The notes beneath the pieces were generated by a model. That model searched no databases. It saw only the letters and a list, made by a program, of their open reading frames with translations, and was not told where the DNA came from. From contig NZ_CP133771.1 in the NCBI RefSeq assembly GCF_031348265.1, positions 7,316,001 to 7,380,000 of the forward strand: a DNA stretch of 64,000 nucleotides, written 5' to 3'. The position numbers and the translations under genes were made by a program. Of the stretch, positions 25,776 to 34,663 are shown in pieces (position 1 is the first letter of the stretch; the number at the start of each line of letters is the position of its first letter). Source of the stretch: Streptomyces collinus. GTDB taxonomy: Bacteria; Actinomycetota; Actinomycetes; Streptomycetales; Streptomycetaceae.

Positions 25776-26807
25776 GTGCGCACGGCAGCGACATCGCACC
25801 GGCGCGGCCGTGTGGTCGTGGTGACCGGAGCCGGCGGCGGCGTCGGTCGGGCCACCGTCCGGGCCTTCGCCGCCCGCGGCGACAGGGTCGCCCTGCTCGC
25901 CCGCGGACGTGAGGGACTCGCCGCCGCGGCGGACGAGGTGGAGCGCGCCGGCGGCGAGGCACTCGTCGTCGGCGTGGACGTCTCCGACGCCAAGGCCGTC
26001 GACGACGCGGCCCAGCAGGTCGTCGACGCCTACGGCCACATCGACGTCTGGGTCAACAACGCCTTCACCGGAGTGTTCGCGCCGTTCACGGAAGTCACCC
26101 CGGACGAGTTCCGCCGCGTGACCGAAGTGACGTACCTGGGCTATGTGTTCGGCACCCGGGCCGCCCTGCGCCACATGCTGCCGCGCGACCGCGGCACCAT
26201 CGTGCAGGTCGGCTCCGCGCTCGCCTACCGGGGCATCCCGCTGCAGTCGGCGTACTGCGGGGCCAAGCACGCGATCCAGGGGTTCAACGAGTCGCTGCGC
26301 TGCGAGCTGCTGCACGCGCGCAGCGGGGTGCGGACGACGATGGTGCAGCTGCCGGGCCTCAACACCCCGCAGTTCGACTGGGTGCTGAACCGGATGCCCG
26401 GGCGGGCACGGCCCGTTGCGCCCGTCTACCAGCCGGAGGTCGCGGCCCGGGCCATCGTGCACGCGTCGTCGCACGCACGGCGCCGGGAGTACTGGGTGGG
26501 CGGCTCCACGGCCGCCACGCTGCTCGCCAACGCGGTCGTCCCCGGGCTGCTGGAGCGCTACCTGGCCCGCACCAACGTCGACGCGCAGCAGGAGGAGGGC
26601 CGGCCCGAGGGCCCGGCGAACCTGTGGTCCCCGGCGGACGGCGCGCACGGACGGGACCACGGCGCCCACGGGCGCTTCGACGACGAGTCCACCGGCAAGA
26701 GCCCGCAGCAGTGGCTGTCACGGAACCGCGGGTGGATGGGCGCGGTCCTCACCGCGGGGGCCGCCGCCCTGGCAGCCCGCAAACTGACCGCGCCCGCCCG
26801 CGGTTAG
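25776..26807 (+). CDS. Short-chain dehydrogenase/reductase with C-terminal extension
   Basis: 343-residue NAD(P)-dependent oxidoreductase. The cofactor motif is VVVTGAGGGVGRATVRAFAA at residues 14-33, NNAF replaces NNAG, the catalytic Ser is in TIVQVGSALAYRG, and the YxxxK pair is in QSAYCGAKHAIQGF. About 90 residues extend beyond a standard 250-residue SDR, including a Gly/His/Asp-rich linker and a final hydrophobic stretch WMGAVLTAGAAALAARKLTA that could anchor it to the membrane. The GTG start is 6 nt after the holin-like gene stop, so the two are probably cotranscribed. The substrate is unknown. Confidence 0.87.
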   Translation: MRTAATSHRRGRVVVVTGAGGGVGRATVRAFAARGDRVALLARGREGLAAAADEVERAGGEALVVGVDVSDAKAVDDAAQQVVDAYGHIDVWVNNAFTGVFAPFTEVTPDEFRRVTEVTYLGYVFGTRAALRHMLPRDRGTIVQVGSALAYRGIPLQSAYCGAKHAIQGFNESLRCELLHARSGVRTTMVQLPGLNTPQFDWVLNRMPGRARPVAPVYQPEVAARAIVHASSHARRREYWVGGSTAATLLANAVVPGLLERYLARTNVDAQQEEGRPEGPANLWSPADGAHGRDHGAHGRFDDESTGKSPQQWLSRNRGWMGAVLTAGAAALAARKLTAPARG

Positions 26808-26859
26808 CAGGTCGGCCGTGCCTGCCCGCGGCTGGCCGGCCGGCCGCCAGGCGCTGCGC

Positions 26860-26891
26860 GCGGTGCCCTCGGTATGCGGTGCCCTCGGTGG
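26860..26891 (+). repeat. Tandem 16-bp repeat
   Basis: GCGGTGCCCTCGGTAT is followed directly by GCGGTGCCCTCGGTGG, identical at 14 of 16 positions. It lies in the 288-nt gap between the SDR and LLM genes, which otherwise shows no gene or clear signal. Confidence 0.7.
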
Positions 26892-27095
26892 CCGCCGGCA
26901 CCGAGCGGTGAGGCCGCCGGCGTTGTCCAGTGCCGCCAGTGGCGCGCAGGGCACTCACGGCGGCCCTGGCCCTGTCCCTTGTCCCTGGCCCGGATCGCTT
27001 CCGGCACGGCGTCACGCATACGTCGACGCACGGACATGCCGGCCACTACAGGCGACCCGGTACGAGGGCCGTCCCTGGATTTCCCGGGGCGTGCG

Positions 27096-28058
27096 TCAGA
27101 CGGCCTGCTGGAGCTGCGGCAGCACCTTCGTGCGGTAGAAGTCGAAGAAGCCGCGCAGGTCCGGCCCGATCTGGTTCACATAGACCCGGTCGAAGCCCGC
27201 GTCGGCGAACTGCTTCAGCTCCGCCACGTGCTCGTCCACGTCGTCGCCGCACACCCGGTTCGCGCGCACCATGTCCTCGGTGACGAGCTGCTGCGCCTGC
27301 TCGAAGTGCTTGGGGGAGGGCAGCACCTGGCCGAGCTCACCCGGCAGTTGCTCGTTCGCCCAGAGCCGGTGGACGGTCCGGGCGGCCTCGTCCTTGTCGG
27401 TGTCGTAGCAGACCTTGGTGCCACCGCTGACGAGATGACCGCCGCCTCCGCCCTTGCGGTACTGCTCCACCATCGCCTCGTCCGGCATGACCGTGATGTA
27501 GCCGTCACCGACGCGGGAGGCGAGCTGGGTCGCGGCCGGGCCGAAGCCGGAGATGTCGATCGGGATCGGCTCGTCCGGGACCGTGTACAGGCGGGCGTTC
27601 TCGACCGTGTAGTGCGGGCCGTGGTGGTTGACCTCCTCCCCGGTGAACAGGCGGCGCATCACCTGGATGGCCTCCTCCAGCATGTCCAGACGCACGTGCG
27701 CCGGCGGCCAGTGGTCGCCCAGGATGTGTTCGTTGAGCGCCTCGCCGGAGCCGACACCGAGCCGGAAGCGGTTGTTCGTCATCACCGCGCTGGTCGCAGC
27801 GGCCTGCGCCACCACCGCCGGGTGTATGCGGACGGTCGGGCAGGTCACCGCCGTCTCGATCGGCAGGGACACCGCCTGCGACAGCGCACCGATCACCGAC
27901 CACACGAACGGGCTCTGGCCCTGCTCGTCGTTCCAGGGGTGGTAGTGGTCCGAGATCCACAGCGCCTGGAATCCGGCCTGCTCGGCCATCCGCGCCTGCT
28001 CGATCAGCTCGGCGGGTCCGTACTGCTCGCACGAGAGGAAGTAGCCGTACTCGGGCAT
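27096..28058 (-). CDS. F420-dependent LLM-class oxidoreductase (TIGR03557-like)
   Basis: 320-residue barrel enzyme of the luciferase-like monooxygenase class using reduced coenzyme F420, close to F420-dependent glucose-6-phosphate dehydrogenase in layout. Diagnostic segments are YGYFLSCEQYGPAELIEQAR, ALWISDHYHPWNDEQGQSPF, FRLGVGSGEALNEHILGDHW and DGYITVMPDEAMVEQYRKGG. The C-terminus ends DRVYVNQIGPDLRGFFDFYR, typical of the TIGR03557 group. Substrate is unknown. It is transcribed away from the NDH-2-like operon. Confidence 0.88.
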   Translation of the reverse strand: MPEYGYFLSCEQYGPAELIEQARMAEQAGFQALWISDHYHPWNDEQGQSPFVWSVIGALSQAVSLPIETAVTCPTVRIHPAVVAQAAATSAVMTNNRFRLGVGSGEALNEHILGDHWPPAHVRLDMLEEAIQVMRRLFTGEEVNHHGPHYTVENARLYTVPDEPIPIDISGFGPAATQLASRVGDGYITVMPDEAMVEQYRKGGGGGHLVSGGTKVCYDTDKDEAARTVHRLWANEQLPGELGQVLPSPKHFEQAQQLVTEDMVRANRVCGDDVDEHVAELKQFADAGFDRVYVNQIGPDLRGFFDFYRTKVLPQLQQAV

Positions 28059-28230
28059 GAGGGAGTGCCTCCGCGACGTCGGCGGTCCGTATCCCGCACC
28101 GGGTTACCCGGGCGCGGGGCCGGAAACCGGCGCGTACGGGCCGGATGGCCCCCGGCCGACGTTTGGGTGCCCAGGCCAGGGGGACGCGGAAGGCTCCCGA
28201 GCTACGCGACAGCGCCGGAGGCGAGCGACC

Positions 28231-30177
28231 GTGAGTCGACCCCGCATCCTGATCGTCGGTGCCGGCTTCGCCGGGTACCGCACGGCCCGCACCCTGTCCC
28301 GGCTCACCCGGGGCCGGGCCCACATCACCCTGCTGAACCCGACCGACTACTTCCTGTACCTGCCCCTGCTGCCCCAGGTCGCCGCCGGCATCCTGGAGCC
28401 GCGCCGGGTCACGGTCTCCCTCTCCGACTCGCTGCCGGACGTCCGGCTGGTGCTGGGGGAGGCCGAACGGATCGACCTCGACGACGGCATCCTGCGCTAC
28501 ACCGGCCCGGAGGGCGAGGAGGGCTCGCTCTCCTACGACCGGCTGGTGCTGGCCGCGGGCAGCGTCAACAAGCTGCTGCCCATCCCCGGGGTCGCCGAGC
28601 ACGCGCACGGCTTCCGGGGGCTGCCCGAGGCGCTGTACCTGCGCGATCACGTGACCCGGCAGGTGGAGCTCGCGGCTTCCGCCGAGGACCCGGAGGCGTG
28701 CGCCGCGCGCTGCACCTTCGTGGTGGTCGGCGCCGGGTACACGGGCACGGAGGTCGCCGCGCACGGGCAGATGTTCACCGACGCTCAGGTCCGCAAGCAC
28801 CCGCTGCGGCAGGGCATGCGGCCGCGCTGGATGCTGCTGGACGTGGCGCCGCGCGTGCTGCCGGAGATGGACGAGAAGCTCTCCGCCACCGCCGACCGGG
28901 TGCTGCGGCAGCGGGGCGTCGACGTGCGGATGGGGACCTCCGTGAAGGAGGCCACGCACGACGGGGTCGTGCTGACCGACGGCGAGTTCGTCGAGACCCG
29001 GACGCTGGTGTGGTGCGTGGGCGTACGACCCGACCCGCTGGTCGAGTCCCTCGGGCTGCCGATGGAGAAGGGTCGGCTGCTCGTCGACCCGCACCTGCGG
29101 GTGCCGGGCCGGCCGGAGCTGTTCGCATGCGGTGACGTGGCCGCCGTACCCGATCTGGAGAACCCCGGGAGCTATACGCCGATGACCGCGCAGCACGCCT
29201 GGCGGCACGGCAAGATCGCGGCGGAGAACGTCGCCGCGTCGCTCGGCCTCGGCGGGTCGCGCAAGCCCTACCGCCACCGCGACCTCGGCTTCGTCGTCGA
29301 CCTGGGCGGGGCGAAGGCCGCCGCCAACCCGCTCGGCGTGACCTTGTCCGGCGTACCGGCGGGTGCGGTGACGCGGGGCTACCACCTTGCCGCGATGCCC
29401 GGGAACCGGGTCCGGGTCGCGGCCGACTGGCTGCTGGACGCGGTGCTGCCGCGCCAGGCTGTGCAGTTGGGGCTCGTACGGTCCTGGTCGGTGCCGCTGG
29501 ACACGTCCTCGCCCGAGGTGGCCCGCGTGGCGGGCGGGCCCGGGCGGCGGGCGGACGCCAGGTCCGGGCCGGGCGCGGCGCTCGCGGCCGACACCGACGA
29601 CGGGGGCGGGCCCGGCCGGGCCGGATCCCCCGACGAGCCCGCGAAGGGGCAGCCCGGATCCGGGACGACCCAGGTACGACCCGGATCCGGGGCCGCGCGG
29701 CCGCGGTCCGAGCCCGAAACGGCGAAGGGCCGCCCGCTCGCGGGCCCGCCGGGCTCCGGTCACGGTCAGTTGCGGTCGGAGTGGGAGACGGCGAAGGGCC
29801 GCCCGCTTGCGGGCCCGCCCGGCTCCGGGCACGGTGAGTTGCGGTCGGAGTGGGAGACGGCGAAGGGCCGCCCTGCCGCGGCGACTGCGACGGCTGCGGG
29901 TACTGCCGGAGAGCCGGTGAGGAGCCGGCCGGTCGGCGAGGCCGCGAAGAACCAGCCCGGTGGCGAGCCGGCAAGGAATCAGACGGGCGGTGAGCCCGCC
30001 AAGAACCAGCCGGGCGGTGAGCCCGCCAAGAATCAGCCCGGTGGTGAGCCCGCCAAGAATCAGCCTGCCCCCGCGCCCCCGCCTCACCCCCCGGGCCCCG
30101 ACCACCCGGCCCCCGGCCCGGTCAAGCGAACCGACGTCCCGGACGACTCGGACGACTTCACGAAAGGAGACTCATGA
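28231..30177 (+). CDS. Type II NADH dehydrogenase-like flavoprotein with long repetitive tail
   Basis: 648 residues. The first 430 form a pyridine-nucleotide-disulphide-type oxidoreductase: FAD site ILIVGAGFAGYRTARTLSRL at residues 5-24, NAD site FVVVGAGYTGTEVAAHGQMF near 163, and second FAD contact ELFACGDVAAVPDLENP near 296. NDH-2 enzymes pass electrons from NADH to quinone at the inner face of the membrane. From about residue 435 the protein is a disordered Gly/Pro/Lys tail with two families of tandem repeats. The GTG at 28231 follows GGAGG by 9 nt. Its stop overlaps the transketolase start (ATGA), and transketolase in turn overlaps the polymerase gene. Confidence 0.87.
   Translation: MSRPRILIVGAGFAGYRTARTLSRLTRGRAHITLLNPTDYFLYLPLLPQVAAGILEPRRVTVSLSDSLPDVRLVLGEAERIDLDDGILRYTGPEGEEGSLSYDRLVLAAGSVNKLLPIPGVAEHAHGFRGLPEALYLRDHVTRQVELAASAEDPEACAARCTFVVVGAGYTGTEVAAHGQMFTDAQVRKHPLRQGMRPRWMLLDVAPRVLPEMDEKLSATADRVLRQRGVDVRMGTSVKEATHDGVVLTDGEFVETRTLVWCVGVRPDPLVESLGLPMEKGRLLVDPHLRVPGRPELFACGDVAAVPDLENPGSYTPMTAQHAWRHGKIAAENVAASLGLGGSRKPYRHRDLGFVVDLGGAKAAANPLGVTLSGVPAGAVTRGYHLAAMPGNRVRVAADWLLDAVLPRQAVQLGLVRSWSVPLDTSSPEVARVAGGPGRRADARSGPGAALAADTDDGGGPGRAGSPDEPAKGQPGSGTTQVRPGSGAARPRSEPETAKGRPLAGPPGSGHGQLRSEWETAKGRPLAGPPGSGHGELRSEWETAKGRPAAATATAAGTAGEPVRSRPVGEAAKNQPGGEPARNQTGGEPAKNQPGGEPAKNQPGGEPAKNQPAPAPPPHPPGPDHPAPGPVKRTDVPDDSDDFTKGDS
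29716..29880 (+). repeat. 69-bp in-frame tandem repeat, 2.4 copies
   Basis: Units begin at 29716, 29785 and 29854 (the last is partial). Each encodes ETAKGRPLAGPPGSGHG plus LRSEW with one or two differences. The length is a multiple of three, so it expands the NDH-2 tail without breaking the frame. Confidence 0.85.
29944..30066 (+). repeat. 27-bp in-frame tandem repeat, about 4.6 copies
   Basis: Units begin at 29944, 29971, 29998, 30025 and 30052 and encode AKNQPGGEP with small changes. They form the last repeat block of the NDH-2 tail, just before a proline-rich end. Confidence 0.85.
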
Positions 30178-32021
30178 ACACCGGTGAACTCACCGACCTC
30201 GGACAGCAGCTGCGGGTGGACAGTGTCCGCGCCGCCGCCGCGGCGGGCTCCGGGCACCCGACGTCCTCGATGTCCGCCGCCGACCTGATGGCCGTCCTGC
30301 TCGCGCACCACCTCCGCTACGACTTCGACCGCCCCGCCCACCCCGGCAACGACCGCTTCGTCCTCTCCAAGGGCCACGCCTCCCCGCTGCTGTACTCCGC
30401 GTACAAGGCGGCCGGCGCCATCGACGACGAAGAGCTGCTCACGTTTCGCAAGCTGGGCAGTCGCCTGGAAGGACACCCGACCCCGCAGCGCCTGCCATGG
30501 GTCGAGACGGCCACCGGCTCGCTCGGGCAGGGGCTGCCGGTCGGGGTCGGCATCGCGCTGGCCGGCAAGCGGCTCGACCGCACCGGCTACCGCACCTGGG
30601 TGCTGTGCGGCGACAGCGAGCTGGCCGAGGGGTCCGTGTGGGAGGCCGCCGAGCACGCCGGGTACGAGCACCTGGACAACCTCACCGTGATCGTCGACGT
30701 CAACCGTCTCGGCCAGCGCGGCCCCACCCGGCACGGCCACGACCTGGACGCCTACGCCCGCCGCTTCCAGGCCTTCGACTGGCACACCATCGAGGTCGAC
30801 GGCCACGACGTGGACGCCGTCGACCGCGCCTACGGAGAGGCCGCGTCCACCAAGGGCCAGCCCACCGCGATCCTCGCCCGCACCCTCAAGGGCAAGGGCG
30901 TCGAGGGCGTCCAGGACCGCGAGGGCCTGCACGGCAAGCCGCTGCCGGAGGCGGAGGAGGCCATCGCCGCACTCGGGGGCCCCCGTGACATCCGCGTCCG
31001 GGTGCAGGAGCCGCCCGCCGCCCGCATGCTGCACTCCGTCCACACCGGGAACTTCGAACTCCCCAAGTGGGACAAGGGCGAGGAGGTCGCCACCCGCAAC
31101 GCCTTCGGTGAGGCGCTCACCGCCCTCGGCACCGGCCGCGGCGACATCGTCGCCCTGGACGGCGAGGTCGGCGACTCCACCCGCGCCGAGTTCTTCGCCA
31201 AGGAGCACCCCGACCGCTACTTCGAGTGCTACATCGCCGAGCAGCAGCTGGTCGCCTCGGCCGTCGGCCTCGCGTCCCGCGGCTGGGTGCCGTACGCCGC
31301 CACCTTCGCGGCCTTCCTGACCCGCGCGTACGACTTCATCAGGATGGCGTCCGTCAGCGGCTCCGGCATCAACCTCGTCGGTTCGCACGCCGGCGTCGCC
31401 ATCGGCCAGGACGGGCCCAGCCAGATGGGCCTGGAGGACCTCGCGATGATGCGGGCGGTGCACGGCTCGACCGTGCTGTATCCGTGCGACGCCAACCAGA
31501 CCGCACGGCTCGTCGGCGCGATGGCCGGCCTGGAGGGCGTGCGCTACCTGCGCACCTCGCGCGGCGAGAGCCCGGTGATCTACGCCCCCGACGAGGAGTT
31601 CCCGGTCGGCGGCAGCAAGGTGCTGCGCTCCTCCGGCGCGGACCGGCTGACCCTCGTCGCGGCGGGCGTCACCGTGCACGAGGCGCTGGCCGCCGCCGAG
31701 GCCCTGGAGCAGGAGGGCATCGCGGTGCGGGTGATCGACCTGTACTCCGTGAAGCCCGTCGACCGGGCCACGCTGCGCCGGGCCGCCGAGGAGACCGGCT
31801 GCCTGGTGACCGTGGAGGACCACCACCCCGAGGGCGGCATCGGCGACGCGGTCCTCGACGCCTTCACCGACGGGCGCCCCGTACCGCGCCTGGTACGGCT
31901 CGGCGTACGGACGATGCCGGGCTCGGCGTCCCCGGAGGAGCAGCTGCGCGCCTCGGGCATCGACGCGGAGTCCGTCGCGGCGGCCGGGCGGCTGCTGGTC
32001 GAGGAGGCGGTCGTGCGGTGA
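30174..32021 (+). CDS. Transketolase
   Basis: 615-residue ThDP-dependent enzyme moving two-carbon units between sugar phosphates in the pentose phosphate pathway. It is a single-chain type: ThDP/pyrophosphate domain with SGHPTSSMSAADLMAVLLAH near residue 23 and GDSELAEGSVWEAAEHAGYE near 144; pyrimidine domain with GDIVALDGEVGDSTRAEFFA and YFECYIAEQQLVASAVGLAS; C-terminal domain ending with IGDAVLDAFTDGRPVPRLV. It is shorter than the core 690-residue enzyme, so it is probably a second copy. ATG overlaps the NDH-2 stop and AAAGGAGA precedes it. Being tied to NDH-2 and a repair polymerase is unusual. Confidence 0.9.
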   Translation: MNTGELTDLGQQLRVDSVRAAAAAGSGHPTSSMSAADLMAVLLAHHLRYDFDRPAHPGNDRFVLSKGHASPLLYSAYKAAGAIDDEELLTFRKLGSRLEGHPTPQRLPWVETATGSLGQGLPVGVGIALAGKRLDRTGYRTWVLCGDSELAEGSVWEAAEHAGYEHLDNLTVIVDVNRLGQRGPTRHGHDLDAYARRFQAFDWHTIEVDGHDVDAVDRAYGEAASTKGQPTAILARTLKGKGVEGVQDREGLHGKPLPEAEEAIAALGGPRDIRVRVQEPPAARMLHSVHTGNFELPKWDKGEEVATRNAFGEALTALGTGRGDIVALDGEVGDSTRAEFFAKEHPDRYFECYIAEQQLVASAVGLASRGWVPYAATFAAFLTRAYDFIRMASVSGSGINLVGSHAGVAIGQDGPSQMGLEDLAMMRAVHGSTVLYPCDANQTARLVGAMAGLEGVRYLRTSRGESPVIYAPDEEFPVGGSKVLRSSGADRLTLVAAGVTVHEALAAAEALEQEGIAVRVIDLYSVKPVDRATLRRAAEETGCLVTVEDHHPEGGIGDAVLDAFTDGRPVPRLVRLGVRTMPGSASPEEQLRASGIDAESVAAAGRLLVEEAVVR

Positions 32022-32944
32022 GCGGCGGCGACGGCACGCGCAGGGTGCGGGCGGGCCGCCGCACGGTGGAGGTGCACCGGCCGGACAAGGTGCTCTTCCC
32101 CGGCGGCGACGCCAAGGAGTACACCAAGGGCGACCTGGTGGACTACCACCGGGCCGTCGCGCCCTTCATGCTGCCGCACCTGCGCGGCCGGCCGCTGATG
32201 CTGGAGCGGCACCCCGACGGCATCGACGGCCCGACGTTCATGCAGAAGAACACCCCGGACCACTACCCGGAGTGGATCCCCCGCGTCGAGGTGGCCAAGG
32301 AGGGCGGCACCGTCCGCCACACCGTCTGCGACGACACCGCGACCCTCCTCTACCTGGCCGACCAGGCGAGCATCAGCCTGCACCGCTGGCTGTCCCGCGC
32401 CGACAGCGTCGACCACCCCGACCGGCTGGTGTTCGACCTCGACCCGGCGGGGGACGACTTCGAGGCCGTACGCGAGGCCGCCCGGCTGCTCGGGGAACTG
32501 CTCGACGAGCTCGACCTGCCCTCGGCGCCGATGACCACCGGCTCACGCGGGCTGCATGTGATCGTGCCGCTGAACGGCAGGCACGACTTCGACGAGGTGC
32601 GCGCCTTCGCCCGGGACGTCGCCGACACCCTCGCCGGCGCCCACCCCGACCGGCTCACCACCGCAGCCCGCAAGAAGGAGCGCGGTGGGCGGCTCTACCT
32701 CGACATCCAGCGCAACGCCTACGCCCAGACCGCCGTCGCGCCCTACACGGTCCGCCCCCGCCCGGGCGCTCCGGTGGCCACCCCCGTCACCTGGGACCAG
32801 CTGGACGACCCGGAGCTGCACGCCCGCCGCTGGACCATCGCCGACGCCGTCGAGCAGGCCCGGACCAACCCCTGGTCAGGCCTGCTGAACCGGGGCCGGG
32901 CGCTGGGACCGGCCCGGCGGCGCCTGATCGCCCTGCGCGGCTGA
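32018..32944 (+). CDS. LigD-type polymerase/primase domain protein
   Basis: 308-residue archaeo-eukaryotic primase-like polymerase, the PolDom of NHEJ ligase LigD as a separate protein. It fills gaps with nucleotides or ribonucleotides during double-strand-break repair, normally with Ku and LigD. Motifs are RPLMLERHPDGIDGPTFMQK, the catalytic DxD pair in RLVFDLDPAGDDFEAVREAA near residue 140, TTGSRGLHVIVPLNGRHDFD, and LDIQRNAYAQTAVAPYTVRP near 229. It has no ligase or phosphoesterase domain, and no ku gene is in the window. The GTG start overlaps the transketolase stop. Confidence 0.9.
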   Translation: MSGGDGTRRVRAGRRTVEVHRPDKVLFPGGDAKEYTKGDLVDYHRAVAPFMLPHLRGRPLMLERHPDGIDGPTFMQKNTPDHYPEWIPRVEVAKEGGTVRHTVCDDTATLLYLADQASISLHRWLSRADSVDHPDRLVFDLDPAGDDFEAVREAARLLGELLDELDLPSAPMTTGSRGLHVIVPLNGRHDFDEVRAFARDVADTLAGAHPDRLTTAARKKERGGRLYLDIQRNAYAQTAVAPYTVRPRPGAPVATPVTWDQLDDPELHARRWTIADAVEQARTNPWSGLLNRGRALGPARRRLIALRG

Positions 32945-33036
32945 GGCCCCCCGTCGCCGGCCGGACGGGTGGCAGATGCATGCGCCTGTAGAGGTTTGGC
33001 GAACACGCTTGCGGCCACACGGAGGGGGAGGTGGCC

Positions 33037-33408
33037 ATGTCGAACACAAAAAACACGCAAGAGTCACAGGATTCACAGGGGTCCCGGAACTCCCCGAATA
33101 CGAGCAAGACGAACGACAACCAGTCGGCCAAGAGCCGGCCGAGCCCGATGGAGGTGCTGCGCCAGGCGCGCGGCCAGCTCGCGGAGCTCACCGGCATGGA
33201 AGCCGAGTCCGTGTCGTCCTTCGAGCAGACCGAGGAGGGCTGGGCGCTGGAGGTCGAGGTCCTCGAACTCGAGCGCGTGCCCGACACGATGAGCCTGATG
33301 GCGAGCTACCAGGTGGAGCTCGACGCAGAGGGGCAGCTCACGGGTTACCGGCGCGTCCGCCGCTACGAACGCGGTCGGTCCGACGCGCGCAGGCCCGGCG
33401 GCCGCTAG
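33037..33408 (+). CDS. gvpO: Gas vesicle protein GvpO
   Basis: 123-residue accessory or regulatory gas-vesicle protein. The conserved domain covers residues 38-115, with PMEVLRQARGQLAELTGMEA and SSFEQTEEGWALEVEVLELE, then VPDTMSLMASYQVELDAEGQ and LTGYRRVRRYERGR. The first 35 residues are Ser/Asn/Gln-rich and disordered. ATG at 33037 follows GGGGGAGG. It opens the gvpO-A-F-G-Y-Z-J-L-S-K cluster and is the only member, apart from gvpA, with a gap (46 nt) to the next gene. No convincing promoter was recognised in the 92 nt upstream. Confidence 0.93.
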   Translation: MSNTKNTQESQDSQGSRNSPNTSKTNDNQSAKSRPSPMEVLRQARGQLAELTGMEAESVSSFEQTEEGWALEVEVLELERVPDTMSLMASYQVELDAEGQLTGYRRVRRYERGRSDARRPGGR

Positions 33409-33454
33409 GCCGCCCGACCGGACCAGCACCCACACACGAGGAGGAACACCCGGC

Positions 33455-33889
33455 ATGACAGTCGTACCGGCACAGCAGTCCGGCGGCGGAGGCGGCAGCA
33501 GCGGTCTCTACGACGTGCTTGAGCTCGTCCTGGACAGGGGGCTCGTCATCGACGCATTCGTCCGAGTCTCCCTGGTCGGCATCGAGATCCTCAAGATCGA
33601 CGTCCGCGTCGTCGTCGCCAGCGTCGACACCTATCTGCGCTTCGCCGAGGCGTGCAACCGGCTCGACCTGGAGGCCGGGCCGCGCAAGGACCCGGGCCTG
33701 CCCGATCTGGTCGGAGAGATGACCGAGTCCGGTGCGCGCGGCAAGTCCAAGGGCGCGCTGTCCGGCGCCGCCGAGACCATATCCGACGCCTTCAAGCAGG
33801 CGCGTGACGACGGCTCGGAGCGTCAGGGCGAGTCCCGTCCGCGAGCCCGCAAGAGCACGTCGTCCCGCCGTAAGGAGGAGCAGGAGTGA
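33455..33889 (+). CDS. gvpA: Major gas vesicle structural protein GvpA, C-terminally extended
   Basis: 144 residues, about twice the usual 70-75. The hydrophobic shell core lies at residues 18-73, with SGLYDVLELVLDRGLVIDAF, VRVSLVGIEILKIDVRVVVA and SVDTYLRFAEACNRLDLE. The extra 65-70 residues are hydrophilic and end in a basic tail (RPRARKSTSSRRKEEQE). GvpA normally forms the ribbed protein wall of the vesicle. GAGGAGG precedes the ATG closely, and the stop overlaps gvpF (GTGA). The extension is common to Streptomyces GvpA and may prevent or alter normal shell assembly. Confidence 0.92.
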   Translation: MTVVPAQQSGGGGGSSGLYDVLELVLDRGLVIDAFVRVSLVGIEILKIDVRVVVASVDTYLRFAEACNRLDLEAGPRKDPGLPDLVGEMTESGARGKSKGALSGAAETISDAFKQARDDGSERQGESRPRARKSTSSRRKEEQE

Positions 33890-34659
33890 GCACCTACGTC
33901 TACGGCATCGCGGCGAGTTCGCACCCCGGGCTCCCCGAGGGCATGAGCGGCGTCGGCGACCCGCCCCGCCCGGTGCGCATCCTGCGCGAGGGTGACCTGG
34001 CGGCCGTCGTCAGCGAGGCCCCCGACGGGCTGCGGCCCAAGCGCAAGGAGCTGCTCGCCCACCAGAACGTGCTCAGCGAGGCGGGTGCGGCCGGCTGTGT
34101 GCTGCCCATGCGGTTCGGCAGCGTCGCCCCGGACGACACCTCCATCACCGGGGTGCTCGCCGAGCGCGCCGAGCACTACAAGGAGCGGCTGCGGGCCCTG
34201 GACAACCGGGTCGAGTACAACGTCAAGGCCAACCACGTCGAAGAGGCCGTCCTGCACCAGGTGATGGCCGAGAGCCCCGACATCCGCGGTCTGGCGGAAG
34301 CCAACCGGCAGGCGGGCGGCGGCAGTTACGACGACAAGATCCGTCTTGGCGAGATGGTCGCGGCCGCGGTCAAGGCCAAGGAGGCCGACGACGGCGCCGC
34401 CGTGCAGCGCGCCCTGGAGTCGGCCGCCGACGACGTGAGCGTAGGTCCGGAGTCCACCGGCTGGCTGGCCAACGTGTCGTTCCTGGTGGACCGGGATGCG
34501 GCCGAGTCCTTCCTGGCCGCGGTCGAGCAGGTCCGCAAGGACATGCCGCACCTGGAGGTGCGGGTCAACGGTCCGCTGCCGCCGTACAGCTTCGTCGAAC
34601 CCGGCCCTGCCGAGCCCGCGGGCACCGTGGCGAGCGGAACGGACACCGGAGCGGGGTGA
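33886..34659 (+). CDS. gvpF: Gas vesicle protein GvpF (GvpF/L family)
   Basis: 257-residue member of the GvpF/L family, an assembly factor that binds GvpA before it enters the shell. It opens with MSTYVYGIAASSHPGLPEG, continues with VRILREGDLAAVVSEAPDGL and VLPMRFGSVAPDD, and has LANVSFLVDRDAAESFLAAV in the C-terminal domain. The GTG start is inside the gvpA stop. A second family copy, gvpL, occurs at 37063. Confidence 0.92.
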   Translation: MSTYVYGIAASSHPGLPEGMSGVGDPPRPVRILREGDLAAVVSEAPDGLRPKRKELLAHQNVLSEAGAAGCVLPMRFGSVAPDDTSITGVLAERAEHYKERLRALDNRVEYNVKANHVEEAVLHQVMAESPDIRGLAEANRQAGGGSYDDKIRLGEMVAAAVKAKEADDGAAVQRALESAADDVSVGPESTGWLANVSFLVDRDAAESFLAAVEQVRKDMPHLEVRVNGPLPPYSFVEPGPAEPAGTVASGTDTGAG

Positions 34660-34663
34660 CGTC

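Noticed and set aside
29716..30066. CRISPR array
   Set aside because: The repeats are directly tandem, in frame and without spacers, inside a coding sequence.
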